Below are positions 12,858 through 20,004 of a DNA stretch of 20,045 nt, one piece after another (the stretch's first letter is position 1; every line of letters begins with the position of its first letter). The position numbers were made by a program, and so were the translations under genes. The notes below the pieces were generated by a model, which was given only the letters and a program-made list of their open reading frames with translations, was not told the origin of the DNA and searched no databases. Source of the DNA: JALRBM01 sp964477195 (GTDB lineage Bacteria > Patescibacteriota > Saccharimonadia > Saccharimonadales > Saccharimonadaceae); the NCBI GenBank assembly GCA_964477195.1, contig CAYZCX010000014.1, forward strand, positions 1 to 20,045, written 5' to 3'.

Positions 12858-14797
12858 TGTTTGGTCGACTGAGCCTGGAGGCATTGCCGCACGATCTAAT
12901 CACTATTGGCGGCGCAGTGACAATGCTTGGTGGCGCATTGGTTATTATTGCTGCTCTCACATATTTTAAAAAATGGAAATGGCTATTTAAGGAATGGCTC
13001 ACCTCTCTTGATCCGAAAAAAATTGGTGTAATGTACATTATCGTCGCGGCGGTTATGCTACTTCGAGGTCTTGGTGATGCGCTTCTGATGCGCACGCAGC
13101 AAGCTCTTGCGTCAGATGCTGCAGGCATACTGACGAGTGATCATTTTCAGCAGATATTCTCGGCACATGGTACGATTATGATTTTTTTCGTGGCAATGGG
13201 AGTTATTTTCGGCCTTTTCAATCTCATCGTTCCACTCCAAATCGGATCACGTGATGTGGCGTTTCCTTTCTTGAATTCTGTCAGTTTTTGGCTTTTTGTC
13301 GTCGGATTTGGACTTGTTAATTTATCGCTTATGATCGGCGAGTTTTCTGCAGCCGGTTGGCTGGCATATCCGCCACTTTCGGAATTAGAATATAGCCCAG
13401 GTGTTGGGGTGGATTACTGGATATGGAGCCTGCAGATTGCAGGTGTCGGAAGCTTGCTTTCAGGGATCAATTTTTTCGTTACTATCCTCAAAATGCGAGC
13501 ACCAGAGATGTCACTCATGAAGATGCCGATCTTTATATGGAGCGTGCTCGGGAGTGTCGTACTGATTATGTTTGCGTTTCCTATTCTTACGGCAACATTG
13601 AGCATGCTCTCGCTGGATCGTCTCGTGGGGTCGCATTTCTTCACGACCGATGCAGGTGGCAATGCTATGATGTATATTAATCTCATTTGGGCGTGGGGGC
13701 ACCCCGAAGTATATATATTGATCTTGCCTGCATTCGGAATATTTTCTGAAGTCGTGGCGACGTTTTCTCGGAAGCGATTATTCGGATATACCTCGATGGT
13801 GTGGGCGATCGCTGCTATTACGTTCCTCTCATTTACTGTATGGCTTCATCATTTCTTTACAATGGGGGCCGGAGCGAATGTCAATGCATTCTTTGGCATA
13901 ATGACGATGATTATTGCTATTCCTACAGGCGTAAAAGTATTTAACTGGCTATTCACAATGTATCGTGGACGAGTGAAGTTCGCAACGCCAATGCTGTGGT
14001 TTATGGGATTCATCGTTACCTTTACATTGGGTGGTCTTGCGGGTGTTTTGATGTCCGTGCCGGCAATTGACTTCCAGGTACACAACAGCCTCTTCTTGGT
14101 TGCTCACTTCCATACTATGATTATCGGCGGAGTTTTGTTCGGTGCATTTGCCGGGTTCACATACTGGTTCCCTAAGTTTACCGGATTTACGCTGAATGAG
14201 AGGATTGGTCGGTATGCTTTTTGGTCGTGGCTCATTGGTTTTTTACTGGCATTTGTCCCGCTATACATTCTTGGATTTATGGGAGCCACAAGACGGCTTG
14301 ATCATTATGATGCATCGATGGGATGGCAGGGGCTCTTTGTTGTTGCGGGCGTAGGGGTCTTGCTGATTGGTCTAGGCATTGCGCTCCAACTCTACCAGTT
14401 GGCATATAGCATATGGAAGCGAAACGAAAATCGAGTGACAGGTGATCCATGGAATGGTCGGACGCTTGAATGGGCAACAAGTGCGCCTCCGCCGGAGTAT
14501 AACTTTGCTGTTATACCAACGGTAACAACGAGAGATGCTTTTTGGGAGATGAAAGAACACAAAAAAACACCGGAAACAAGCGTAAAAGAGGCTATCATTG
14601 TTCCGAGAAACTCATCGCTCGGACTTATTATCGCGATCTTTGCTTTTATGGTTGGCTTTGGTTTTGTGTGGCATATGTTTTGGATGGCGGCGATCGGTGC
14701 TTTAGGGGCAATCATATGTATTGTCGTTCGTATTTCGAGTGACGAGACGGAGAGAGTTCTATCCGCTCAGCAAACAAATAAGGAGCTCCGTCTATGA
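12857..14797 (+). CDS. cyoB: Cytochrome bo3 quinol oxidase subunit I
   Basis: This 646-residue heme-copper oxidase subunit has about 15 spans and reduces O2 to water while pumping protons. Heme and CuB ligands are present: H104 (FSAHG), H282 with the cross-linked Y286 (HPEVY), HH at about 331-332 (WLHHFF), and HFH at about 417-419. The D-channel residue D133 and E284 are kept. The high-affinity ubiquinol site residues known from E. coli (R71, D75, H98, Q101) are all present as R70, D74, H96 and Q99. Similarity to proteobacterial CyoB, recalled from the family, is high along the whole length. GGGGAG lies 6 nt before the ATG at 12857, which overlaps the cyoA stop by one base. Confidence 0.97.
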   Translation: MFGRLSLEALPHDLITIGGAVTMLGGALVIIAALTYFKKWKWLFKEWLTSLDPKKIGVMYIIVAAVMLLRGLGDALLMRTQQALASDAAGILTSDHFQQIFSAHGTIMIFFVAMGVIFGLFNLIVPLQIGSRDVAFPFLNSVSFWLFVVGFGLVNLSLMIGEFSAAGWLAYPPLSELEYSPGVGVDYWIWSLQIAGVGSLLSGINFFVTILKMRAPEMSLMKMPIFIWSVLGSVVLIMFAFPILTATLSMLSLDRLVGSHFFTTDAGGNAMMYINLIWAWGHPEVYILILPAFGIFSEVVATFSRKRLFGYTSMVWAIAAITFLSFTVWLHHFFTMGAGANVNAFFGIMTMIIAIPTGVKVFNWLFTMYRGRVKFATPMLWFMGFIVTFTLGGLAGVLMSVPAIDFQVHNSLFLVAHFHTMIIGGVLFGAFAGFTYWFPKFTGFTLNERIGRYAFWSWLIGFLLAFVPLYILGFMGATRRLDHYDASMGWQGLFVVAGVGVLLIGLGIALQLYQLAYSIWKRNENRVTGDPWNGRTLEWATSAPPPEYNFAVIPTVTTRDAFWEMKEHKKTPETSVKEAIIVPRNSSLGLIIAIFAFMVGFGFVWHMFWMAAIGALGAIICIVVRISSDETERVLSAQQTNKELRL

Positions 14798-15384
14798 CTC
14801 GGGAAATAAGCATCATGCAGGACGCTCAAAATGAGAAGACTCTCGTAGGTTTTTGGATTTACCTTATGACTGATGTCGTATTGTTCGCGACACTCTTCGC
14901 GACATATATGGTTCTTCGTTCTAGCACGAATGGCGGCCCATCGGGCAGTGATATTTTTAATCTTTCGTTTGTATTGGTTGAAACACTCCTCCTGCTTACG
15001 AGTAGTTTCACTGCGGGACTCATGGCAATCGCCGCTCGGCGACATGATATCACGCAAGCACTCTGGTGGCTCATCATTACATTTTTGTTAGGGGCAAGTT
15101 TCTTGGGTCTGGAGTTGCACGAATTCGGTCAATTGGTAAACGAAGGGAATAGCTGGCAGCATAGCGCGTTTCTTTCAGGATTTTTTGTCCTCGTCGGGAC
15201 GCATGGACTGCATATCTTTTTTGGACTTTTGTGGTCAATTGTATTGTTTCTGCAGGTAATCAGGAAGGGGGTAACGAATAATGTGCTGCGCCGGCTCTCG
15301 TTGTTCGGTATGTTTTGGCATTTTCTTGATGTTATATGGATATTTATCTTTACGATCGTGTATCTTATGGGGGTCGTAGCATGA
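14794..15384 (+). CDS. cyoC: Cytochrome bo3 quinol oxidase subunit III
   Basis: This 196-residue subunit has five spans, as expected for CyoC. Family segments include GFWIYLMTDVVLFATLFATY, FVLVETLLLLTSS, LELHEFGQLV, FLSGFFVLVGTHGLHIFFGL and WHFLDVIWIFIFTIVYLMG. Subunit III stabilises the core and helps sustain proton uptake. The histidine-rich N-terminal stretch of E. coli CyoC is replaced by a short TREISIMQDAQNEK leader. The start overlaps the cyoB stop by 4 nt (ATGA). An in-frame ATG eight codons in also exists, but the overlap favours 14794. Confidence 0.95.
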   Translation: MTREISIMQDAQNEKTLVGFWIYLMTDVVLFATLFATYMVLRSSTNGGPSGSDIFNLSFVLVETLLLLTSSFTAGLMAIAARRHDITQALWWLIITFLLGASFLGLELHEFGQLVNEGNSWQHSAFLSGFFVLVGTHGLHIFFGLLWSIVLFLQVIRKGVTNNVLRRLSLFGMFWHFLDVIWIFIFTIVYLMGVVA

Positions 15385-15734
15385 ACAGGCTTTTTAAGAA
15401 ACCGATAGTCGCCTATAGTACAGGGTTTGTGCTATCAATTTTGCTGACATTGCTGGCGTATTTTGCTGTTGTCGGGCATGGAGTGTCTCAGAAAATGACG
15501 ATTGCGCTCATATTGCTCTTGGCAGTCGTGCAATTATTTGTGCAGCTTATGTTCTTTCTTCATTTGGGTGCCGAGTCGCGTCCACGCTGGCGGCTTGTCA
15601 CGCTTGGATTCGGTGTTCTCGTCGTCTTTATCGTTGTATTTGGATCACTTTGGATTATGGATAATCTCAACTACAACATGATGCATTCGCCGGATAAAAT
15701 GAATCAGTATATTGATAAGCAGAGTGGTTTCTAG
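15381..15734 (+). CDS. cyoD: Cytochrome bo3 quinol oxidase subunit IV
   Basis: The protein has 117 residues and three spans. AYSTGFVLSILLTLLAYF, VQLFVQLMFFLHLG and GSLWIMDNLNYNMMHS match CyoD, which assists CuB insertion and assembly of subunit I. The protein runs about 15 residues past the usual end after NYNMMH (SPDKMNQYIDKQSGF). The ATG at 15381 overlaps the cyoC stop by 4 nt; an earlier in-frame ATG at 15336 would lie inside cyoC and is rejected. Confidence 0.93.
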   Translation: MNRLFKKPIVAYSTGFVLSILLTLLAYFAVVGHGVSQKMTIALILLLAVVQLFVQLMFFLHLGAESRPRWRLVTLGFGVLVVFIVVFGSLWIMDNLNYNMMHSPDKMNQYIDKQSGF

Positions 15735-16600
15735 TGAATGGCAAGACAATAAAACTGTACTATCAACTTGCCAAGCCGGGTATCGTCTATGGTAACCTTT
15801 TGACGGCCGCGGCGGGATTTTTGCTTGCGTCGAGAGGCCACATTAATCCGGCCATGCTCGTTGGACTACTCGGAGGAATCGGACTCGTGATGGGTTCGGC
15901 CTGTGTGCTCAATAACATTATCGATCGTGGTATCGACAAAAAAATGACACGAACAAAGAAACGCGCGCTTGTCACGGGTGAAGTTTCGATAACAGGTGCG
16001 TTAATCTACGCTATTGTATTAGGAGGTGTAGGATTTACGACGCTTGCGATGATGACGAATTGGCTGACTGTAGAGTTGGGAGTGATAGCATTGTTTTTGT
16101 ATGTTGTTGCGTACGGATTTTTCAAACGTCGCTCGATACACGGCACGCTTGTTGGGGCTATACCGGGTGCGTTGCCACCCGTTGCTGGATATGTTGCTGT
16201 CACGAATATCTTCGATGGTGGGGCCTGGCTTTTGTTATTTGCGCTCATAGCATGGCAAATGCCACATTTTTATTCCATCGCAATTTACCGTCGGCGTGAA
16301 TACGAAGCTGCGGGAATACCCGTTCTCACTGTAAAAGAAGGGAATGGGGCGGCAAAGTTGCAAATATTTCTCTATATTATCGCATTTGTTATTATGACGC
16401 TTCTTCTTACCTACTTTGGTTATACGGGCACAATATTTGCCATTGCGATGATTGGTATGGGTTGGGCATGGTTAGCGAAAGCTCGTCATGGATTTAAAGT
16501 AAAAGATAGTGAAAAGTGGGCGCGTGGAATGTTTGGTTTTTCGCTAAAGGTTTTGTTACTATTCTGCTTATTGTTATCGGTTGATGCCTGGTTAGCATGA
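15734..16600 (+). CDS. cyoE: Protoheme IX farnesyltransferase (heme O synthase)
   Basis: This 288-residue UbiA-family membrane enzyme adds a farnesyl group to heme B to make the heme O needed by CyoB. The first prenyl-diphosphate/Mg site is NNIIDRGIDKKMTRTKKR (60-77, with D64 and D68), and the second conserved loop is YRRREYEAAGIPVL. About eight or nine spans are seen. The start is GTG at 15734, overlapping the cyoD TAG stop by one base; no in-frame ATG lies nearby. No heme biosynthesis gene is in the window, so the heme B supply is unknown. The operon order cyoABCDE matches proteobacteria. Confidence 0.96.
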   Translation: MNGKTIKLYYQLAKPGIVYGNLLTAAAGFLLASRGHINPAMLVGLLGGIGLVMGSACVLNNIIDRGIDKKMTRTKKRALVTGEVSITGALIYAIVLGGVGFTTLAMMTNWLTVELGVIALFLYVVAYGFFKRRSIHGTLVGAIPGALPPVAGYVAVTNIFDGGAWLLLFALIAWQMPHFYSIAIYRRREYEAAGIPVLTVKEGNGAAKLQIFLYIIAFVIMTLLLTYFGYTGTIFAIAMIGMGWAWLAKARHGFKVKDSEKWARGMFGFSLKVLLLFCLLLSVDAWLA

Positions 16601-16603
16601 GTG

Positions 16604-16609
16604 TATACT
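16604..16609 (+). promoter_or_regulatory. -10 element for the NDH-2 unit, leaderless
   Basis: TATACT lies 3 nt after the cyoE stop and ends 8 nt before the ATG at 16618. There is no ribosome site. It allows the dehydrogenase pair to be transcribed apart from cyo. Confidence 0.6.
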
Positions 16610-16617
16610 CTTAAGAT

Positions 16618-16887
16618 ATGATAGTAATACTCCATGTTTTCATTGCCGTTTCAAGTTTGATGCTTGCGACATATACATTTATAAAGCCTTCTCGTACGTT
16701 GTTTTTGGCAAATTATAGTTTCGTTGCAGCGACGGTTTTGAGCGGGGCGGGTTTGGTATGGATGGAGCCAAGTAGGATGCTTCATGTGTGTGAAGTCGGA
16801 CTTCTGTATCTTGCGATCGTATCACTTGCGACTGTCGCGGCACGTTCACGGTTTATCCGGGTAGAGAGCAAAAGTTCGAGTCTATGA
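16618..16887 (+). CDS. Small three-span membrane protein coupled to NDH-2
   Basis: The gene encodes 89 residues with three predicted spans (about 2-21, 29-48 and 56-74). Histidines H6 in the first span and H56 at the edge of the third, together with E50 and E59, are the notable polar residues. The C-terminus is basic, then polar (RSRFIRVESKSSSL). I do not recognise a family. It starts just after its own promoter and overlaps the NDH-2 start by 4 nt (ATGA), so translation is probably coupled. A role as a membrane anchor, quinone-site or heme-binding partner for the dehydrogenase is possible but not shown. Confidence 0.75.
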   Translation: MIVILHVFIAVSSLMLATYTFIKPSRTLFLANYSFVAATVLSGAGLVWMEPSRMLHVCEVGLLYLAIVSLATVAARSRFIRVESKSSSL

Positions 16888-18095
16888 ATATCACAATTGT
16901 TGGCGGTGGATTTGGTGGAATTAAAGCAGCCCTGGAGCTTGCTCGAGACCGTCGGAACCACATTACACTTATTAGTAACAAGCCGGATTTCCAGTACTAT
17001 CCGGCTCTTTATAGTGCAGCGACAGGCCATAGTCACTTGGAATCTTGGGTGCCGCTTGGGACGATCTTTGCCGGTAAAAAGAATATTACAGTCCAGTTAG
17101 ATACGATTACGAATATCAATAGTACATCAAAAAAACTGACCGGTGCATCGGGAGCGATATACACCTACGAGCGCTGTATTTTGGCACTCGGTGTTGTGAC
17201 GACTTTCTTTGGAATTGAAGGCCTCGATGTTTATGCATACGGGATCAAGTCAGAAGATGAAGTCATGCGTTTGAAGCGCCATCTCTACGAGGACATCGCG
17301 GTGAAACATACAATGGATAAACACTATGTCGTCATCGGTGCAGGTCCTACGGGTGTCGAGCTTGCTGCGGCACTTGGTTCATATATCTCGAGGCTATGTG
17401 AGCATTACGGCGTGAAACAGAGCGGCGCACCAAAGGTAGACCTTCTCGAAGGAGCGCCACGTATTTTGCCAAAAATGAGCGAAACGACGAGTCGAATCGT
17501 TCTTCGTCGGCTTAAAAAACTAGGCGTAAATGTGCGGACGGGCCAAGCACTCGAATCTGCAACAGCCGACCAAATCATGGTCGGGGGTAAGCCAATCAGT
17601 AGCCGAACCGTCATATGGACGGCGGGCGTTACCAATCATCCTTTTTATAAAGAACACGCTGACACGTTTAGCTTGCTTCCTAACGGTCGCGTGAAGGTAG
17701 ATGACTTTATGGTTGCGGCACCCGATGTTTACGTCATCGGTGATAATGCAGGCACGCCATTTTCCGGTTTGGCTCAAACGGCGCTTCATGACGCATTATT
17801 TGTTGCGAATAATATATGGCGAGAACAAAATGGAAAACAGCCAAAAAAATACAAAGCCGTAAAACCGCCGGTCGTTATTCCGGTAGGCGAAGATTGGGCG
17901 ATTCTGGAATGGCGAGGTATACGTGTGAGTGGTTGGCTGGGAACGCTTTTGCGTCGTGCCGCTGATTTCATCGGCTATAACGACATGCTTCCACTGGGCC
18001 AGGCTCTCGGCGTATGGCACGCCTCGATGGTGATGGAGGATAATTATTTCACACCAGATAAAGATGAAGATGGCCGCACGGCTATTCGAAAATAG
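16884..18095 (+). CDS. ndh: Type II NADH:quinone oxidoreductase (NDH-2)
   Basis: This 403-residue flavoprotein transfers electrons from NADH to membrane quinone without pumping protons. An N-terminal FAD Rossmann motif (IVGGGFGGIKAALEL, 5-19) is followed by FQYYPALYSAATG, a mark of one NDH-2 subgroup. The NADH-binding fold has VVIGAGPTGVELAAAL, and its second strand ends in acidic VDLLEG, which favours NADH over NADPH. The second FAD contact is VYVIGDNAG, with the following LAQTA. The C-terminal WLGTLLRRAADFIGY could be the membrane-binding amphipathic region. Oddly, the residue at the end of strand 2 of the FAD fold, usually acidic, is in an S-N-K context here. It sits downstream of cyo and would feed quinol to it. 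Confidence 0.9.
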   Translation: MNITIVGGGFGGIKAALELARDRRNHITLISNKPDFQYYPALYSAATGHSHLESWVPLGTIFAGKKNITVQLDTITNINSTSKKLTGASGAIYTYERCILALGVVTTFFGIEGLDVYAYGIKSEDEVMRLKRHLYEDIAVKHTMDKHYVVIGAGPTGVELAAALGSYISRLCEHYGVKQSGAPKVDLLEGAPRILPKMSETTSRIVLRRLKKLGVNVRTGQALESATADQIMVGGKPISSRTVIWTAGVTNHPFYKEHADTFSLLPNGRVKVDDFMVAAPDVYVIGDNAGTPFSGLAQTALHDALFVANNIWREQNGKQPKKYKAVKPPVVIPVGEDWAILEWRGIRVSGWLGTLLRRAADFIGYNDMLPLGQALGVWHASMVMEDNYFTPDKDEDGRTAIRK

Positions 18096-18105
18096 CAGCT
18101 ATCTC

Positions 18106-18114
18106 TGCTATACT
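18106..18114 (+). promoter_or_regulatory. Extended -10 for the FKBP gene
   Basis: TGC-TATACT is followed by AACAGA. The predicted start is near 18121, giving a leader of about 25 nt that ends in TAGTAAAAAGAGG, shared with trxB. Confidence 0.75.
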
Positions 18115-18145
18115 AACAGATAAGTAATAGTAAAAAGAGGGAATG

Positions 18146-18736
18146 ATGGCAACGCCAAAAAGTCAGAGAATTGGAATTTGGGTGATCGCGGTGGTTTTGC
18201 TTGTGGGAACGCTCGGCTCGTTCGCAGTAATGATACTTGAGGGTAAAAACAGTCAGAGCGATCAGGCGCAGCAACAGAAGCTAATCGAAGAATATCAGAA
18301 ACAATTAGCAGAACAACAAAAGCAAGCGGATGAATTGTCGGCTAAATACTATGGTGATTTTTCGCAGTACAAAGACAAACCGGCGGCATTTGACATGAAC
18401 CAAGTCGGAGATAAAGTAACGACAAGCGATCTTAAGCAAGGAGATGGCGCGGAGATCACGGCAGATACGAAATACCAAGCGTATTATATTGGCTGGAATC
18501 CGAAAGGGAAGACATTTGATAGCTCAATTAGTGGGGAGAAACTCAAAGCACCAATTGACACGACAACGACAACGACTATCGAAGGCTGGACTCAGGGCGT
18601 CGTGGGCATGAAGGTCGGCGGGGTTCGGGAAATAACTATTCCTTCGGATCTTGCTTATAAAGACCAGGGAAGCGGAGACGATATTCCACCGAATACACCG
18701 CTTAAATTTATCGTCATGGTAATTGCAACTAAATAA
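18146..18736 (+). CDS. Membrane-anchored FKBP-type peptidyl-prolyl cis-trans isomerase
   Basis: The protein has 196 residues. One N-terminal span (about 10-30) is followed by a Gln/Lys-rich coiled coil (about 38-68) and an FKBP domain (about 88-196) facing outside. The isomerase pocket residues are visible: Y113 or Y114, F124-D125 (TFDSS), W148 (EGWTQGVVGMKVGG), Y171 (LAYKDQG) and F188 (LKFIVMVI). A run of six threonines lies just before the W148 helix. Its likely role is folding of exported proteins. Start choice is between adjacent ATG codons; 18146 puts AGAGG 5 nt away and is preferred over 18143. The leader matches that of trxB, 0.6 kb on. Confidence 0.9.
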   Translation: MATPKSQRIGIWVIAVVLLVGTLGSFAVMILEGKNSQSDQAQQQKLIEEYQKQLAEQQKQADELSAKYYGDFSQYKDKPAAFDMNQVGDKVTTSDLKQGDGAEITADTKYQAYYIGWNPKGKTFDSSISGEKLKAPIDTTTTTTIEGWTQGVVGMKVGGVREITIPSDLAYKDQGSGDDIPPNTPLKFIVMVIATK

Positions 18737-18742
18737 ACAAGT

Positions 18743-18751
18743 TGCTATACT
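18743..18751 (+). promoter_or_regulatory. Extended -10 for the thioredoxin reductase-like gene
   Basis: TGC-TATACT, in a TGCTATACTAA context, predicts a start near 18758 and a leader of about 18 nt with AGAGGA 5 nt before the ATG. Confidence 0.75.
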
Positions 18752-18775
18752 AAATATAGTAAAAAGAGGAATTGA

Positions 18776-19723
18776 ATGGCTAAAGAAATACGAGATGTCG
18801 TAATGGTGGGGACTGGCCCGAGCGCACTAGCTGCGGCGATATATACTACTCGCGAAGATATTGATACGGTGCTCTACGAAAAGAGTATTATAGGTGGTCT
18901 CGCTGCGGTAACCGATAAAGTGGATAATTACCCTGGTTTTTCGGAGGGAATCGAAGGTTTGATTTTGGCTGAACAGCTTCAAAAACAGGCAGAACGATTC
19001 GGGGCGGAAATAGAATTCGGTGAAGTTACAAACCTTCGTGATGAGGGGGCTGTTAAAGTACTGACTATTGACGGCAACGAAGTGAAGGCCCGAACTGTCT
19101 TGATTGCAACAGGAAGCGAATATAATTTACTCGGTATTCCTGGCGAAAAAGAATATTATGGCCGCGGAGTTCATTACTGTGCGACATGCGATGGTGCATT
19201 TTATCGCGACAAGCGGCTCGCTGTGACGGGCGGTGGTAATTCTGCAGTGCAAGAAGCAATGTTTTTGACACGATTTACGAGCCATATTGATTTATTAGTA
19301 CGCCGTAAACTATCTGCAAGTGAGGTTTTGCAGCACGAACTTCAAAAGTTTATTGATGAAGGAAAAATCACGCTTCATTTGGGAACAACAACGGATGAAA
19401 TTGTGGCAACCGATGGCAAGGTCACTTCTGTTACTGGCACAAAAGATGGCAAAAAAGTATCATTTGCCGTTGATGGTATCTTTATATTTATCGGTCTCAA
19501 GCCAAACACCGGCTTTTTGAGTGGAACGGGCATTGAATTAGATGAAATGGGGATGATCAAGACCGATCGTCATCTCATGACAAACATGCCAGGTGTATTC
19601 GCAAGTGGAGATGTTCGCTCGCATGCTACTATGCAAATTGCGAGCGCTGTTGGTGAAGGTGCGACGGCTGCGCTTTCGATTCGTGAGTATCTCGATTCGG
19701 AAAAGCCACTCGATATAGTATAA
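18776..19723 (+). CDS. trxB: Thioredoxin reductase-like flavoprotein
   Basis: The protein has 315 residues, the normal length for low-molecular-weight TrxR, which passes electrons from a nicotinamide through FAD to thioredoxin. FAD motif VGTGPSALAAAIYTT (11-25) and the redox pair C135-A-T-C138 are present, as is the nucleotide motif GGGNSA (152-157). The C-terminal FAD contact is VFASGDVRS. The NADPH 2'-phosphate motif HRRxxxR reads V175-R176-R177-K-L-S-A181, so the first His and last Arg are missing. The usual GAGPAG-type first motif is GTGPSA. The cofactor may therefore differ from NADPH. No thioredoxin gene lies in the window. Confidence 0.88.
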   Translation: MAKEIRDVVMVGTGPSALAAAIYTTREDIDTVLYEKSIIGGLAAVTDKVDNYPGFSEGIEGLILAEQLQKQAERFGAEIEFGEVTNLRDEGAVKVLTIDGNEVKARTVLIATGSEYNLLGIPGEKEYYGRGVHYCATCDGAFYRDKRLAVTGGGNSAVQEAMFLTRFTSHIDLLVRRKLSASEVLQHELQKFIDEGKITLHLGTTTDEIVATDGKVTSVTGTKDGKKVSFAVDGIFIFIGLKPNTGFLSGTGIELDEMGMIKTDRHLMTNMPGVFASGDVRSHATMQIASAVGEGATAALSIREYLDSEKPLDIV

Positions 19724-19724
19724 T
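19719..19724 (+). promoter_or_regulatory. -10 element at the trxB stop codon
   Basis: A perfect TATAAT overlaps the trxB TAA. It would start a transcript near 19731 for the ORF at 19762. The TTTTT that follows is not part of a visible hairpin. Confidence 0.45.
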
Positions 19725-19761
19725 TTTTCTAGTCCAGGCAACGAACGAAAAGAGAGTCGAC

Positions 19762-20004
19762 ATGGAAATTCCCGAGACCCGTCGTGATCTATTGAAGATA
19801 GTGGGCGAAAAGAGTCTAAGTCAAAGTTTCCGGGTGTTCAGCATAGACATCCCTGATCACTTGTCAACCGAAGGGCAGTTTCTGCGAGCGGGAGAGGGAG
19901 TGGCGGAGTCATTGGAGAGAAGCGATTGCTTTGCTTGGGGTCGCGAGTATGCAGGCCCTGGACTATTTGACCGAGGACCTAAACCGTGCGAACTTGAGCT
20001 ATAA
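19762..20004 (+). CDS. Unrecognised ORF at the right edge, possibly frameshifted
   Basis: The frame encodes 80 residues from ATG 19762, with AGAGAG 6 nt upstream and a TATAAT promoter. I do not recognise the protein. The first 50-odd residues look like a normal soluble protein (METPE-like start, RRDLLKIVGEKSLSQSF, VFSIDIPDHLS). The last 25 are rich in Gly, Pro and Cys and look out of frame. From about 19920, the +2 frame, open from 19847 to the window end, reads REAIALLGVASMQALDYL and then LNRANLSYNYVVES, a plausible helix-strand pattern. Either the true gene shifts frame near 19900-19925 and continues past the window, or two genes overlap. Confidence 0.45.
   Translation: MEIPETRRDLLKIVGEKSLSQSFRVFSIDIPDHLSTEGQFLRAGEGVAESLERSDCFAWGREYAGPGLFDRGPKPCELEL

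Noticed and set aside
15336..15380. Earlier ATG for cyoD inside cyoC
   Set aside because: It would overlap cyoC by 49 nt. The ATGA overlap at 15381 and the usual CyoD length fit better.
8410..18095. Alternative genetic code with TGA read as glycine
   Set aside because: TGA ends pheS, the PNPOx-like gene, cyoA, cyoB, cyoC and the 16618 gene at positions fixed by overlaps with the next start.
18093..18110. TAGCAG/CTGCTA inverted repeat as a terminator of ndh or an operator
   Set aside because: The 6-bp arms are short, no U-tract follows, and the right arm is part of the recurring TGCTATACT promoter word, so chance is likely.
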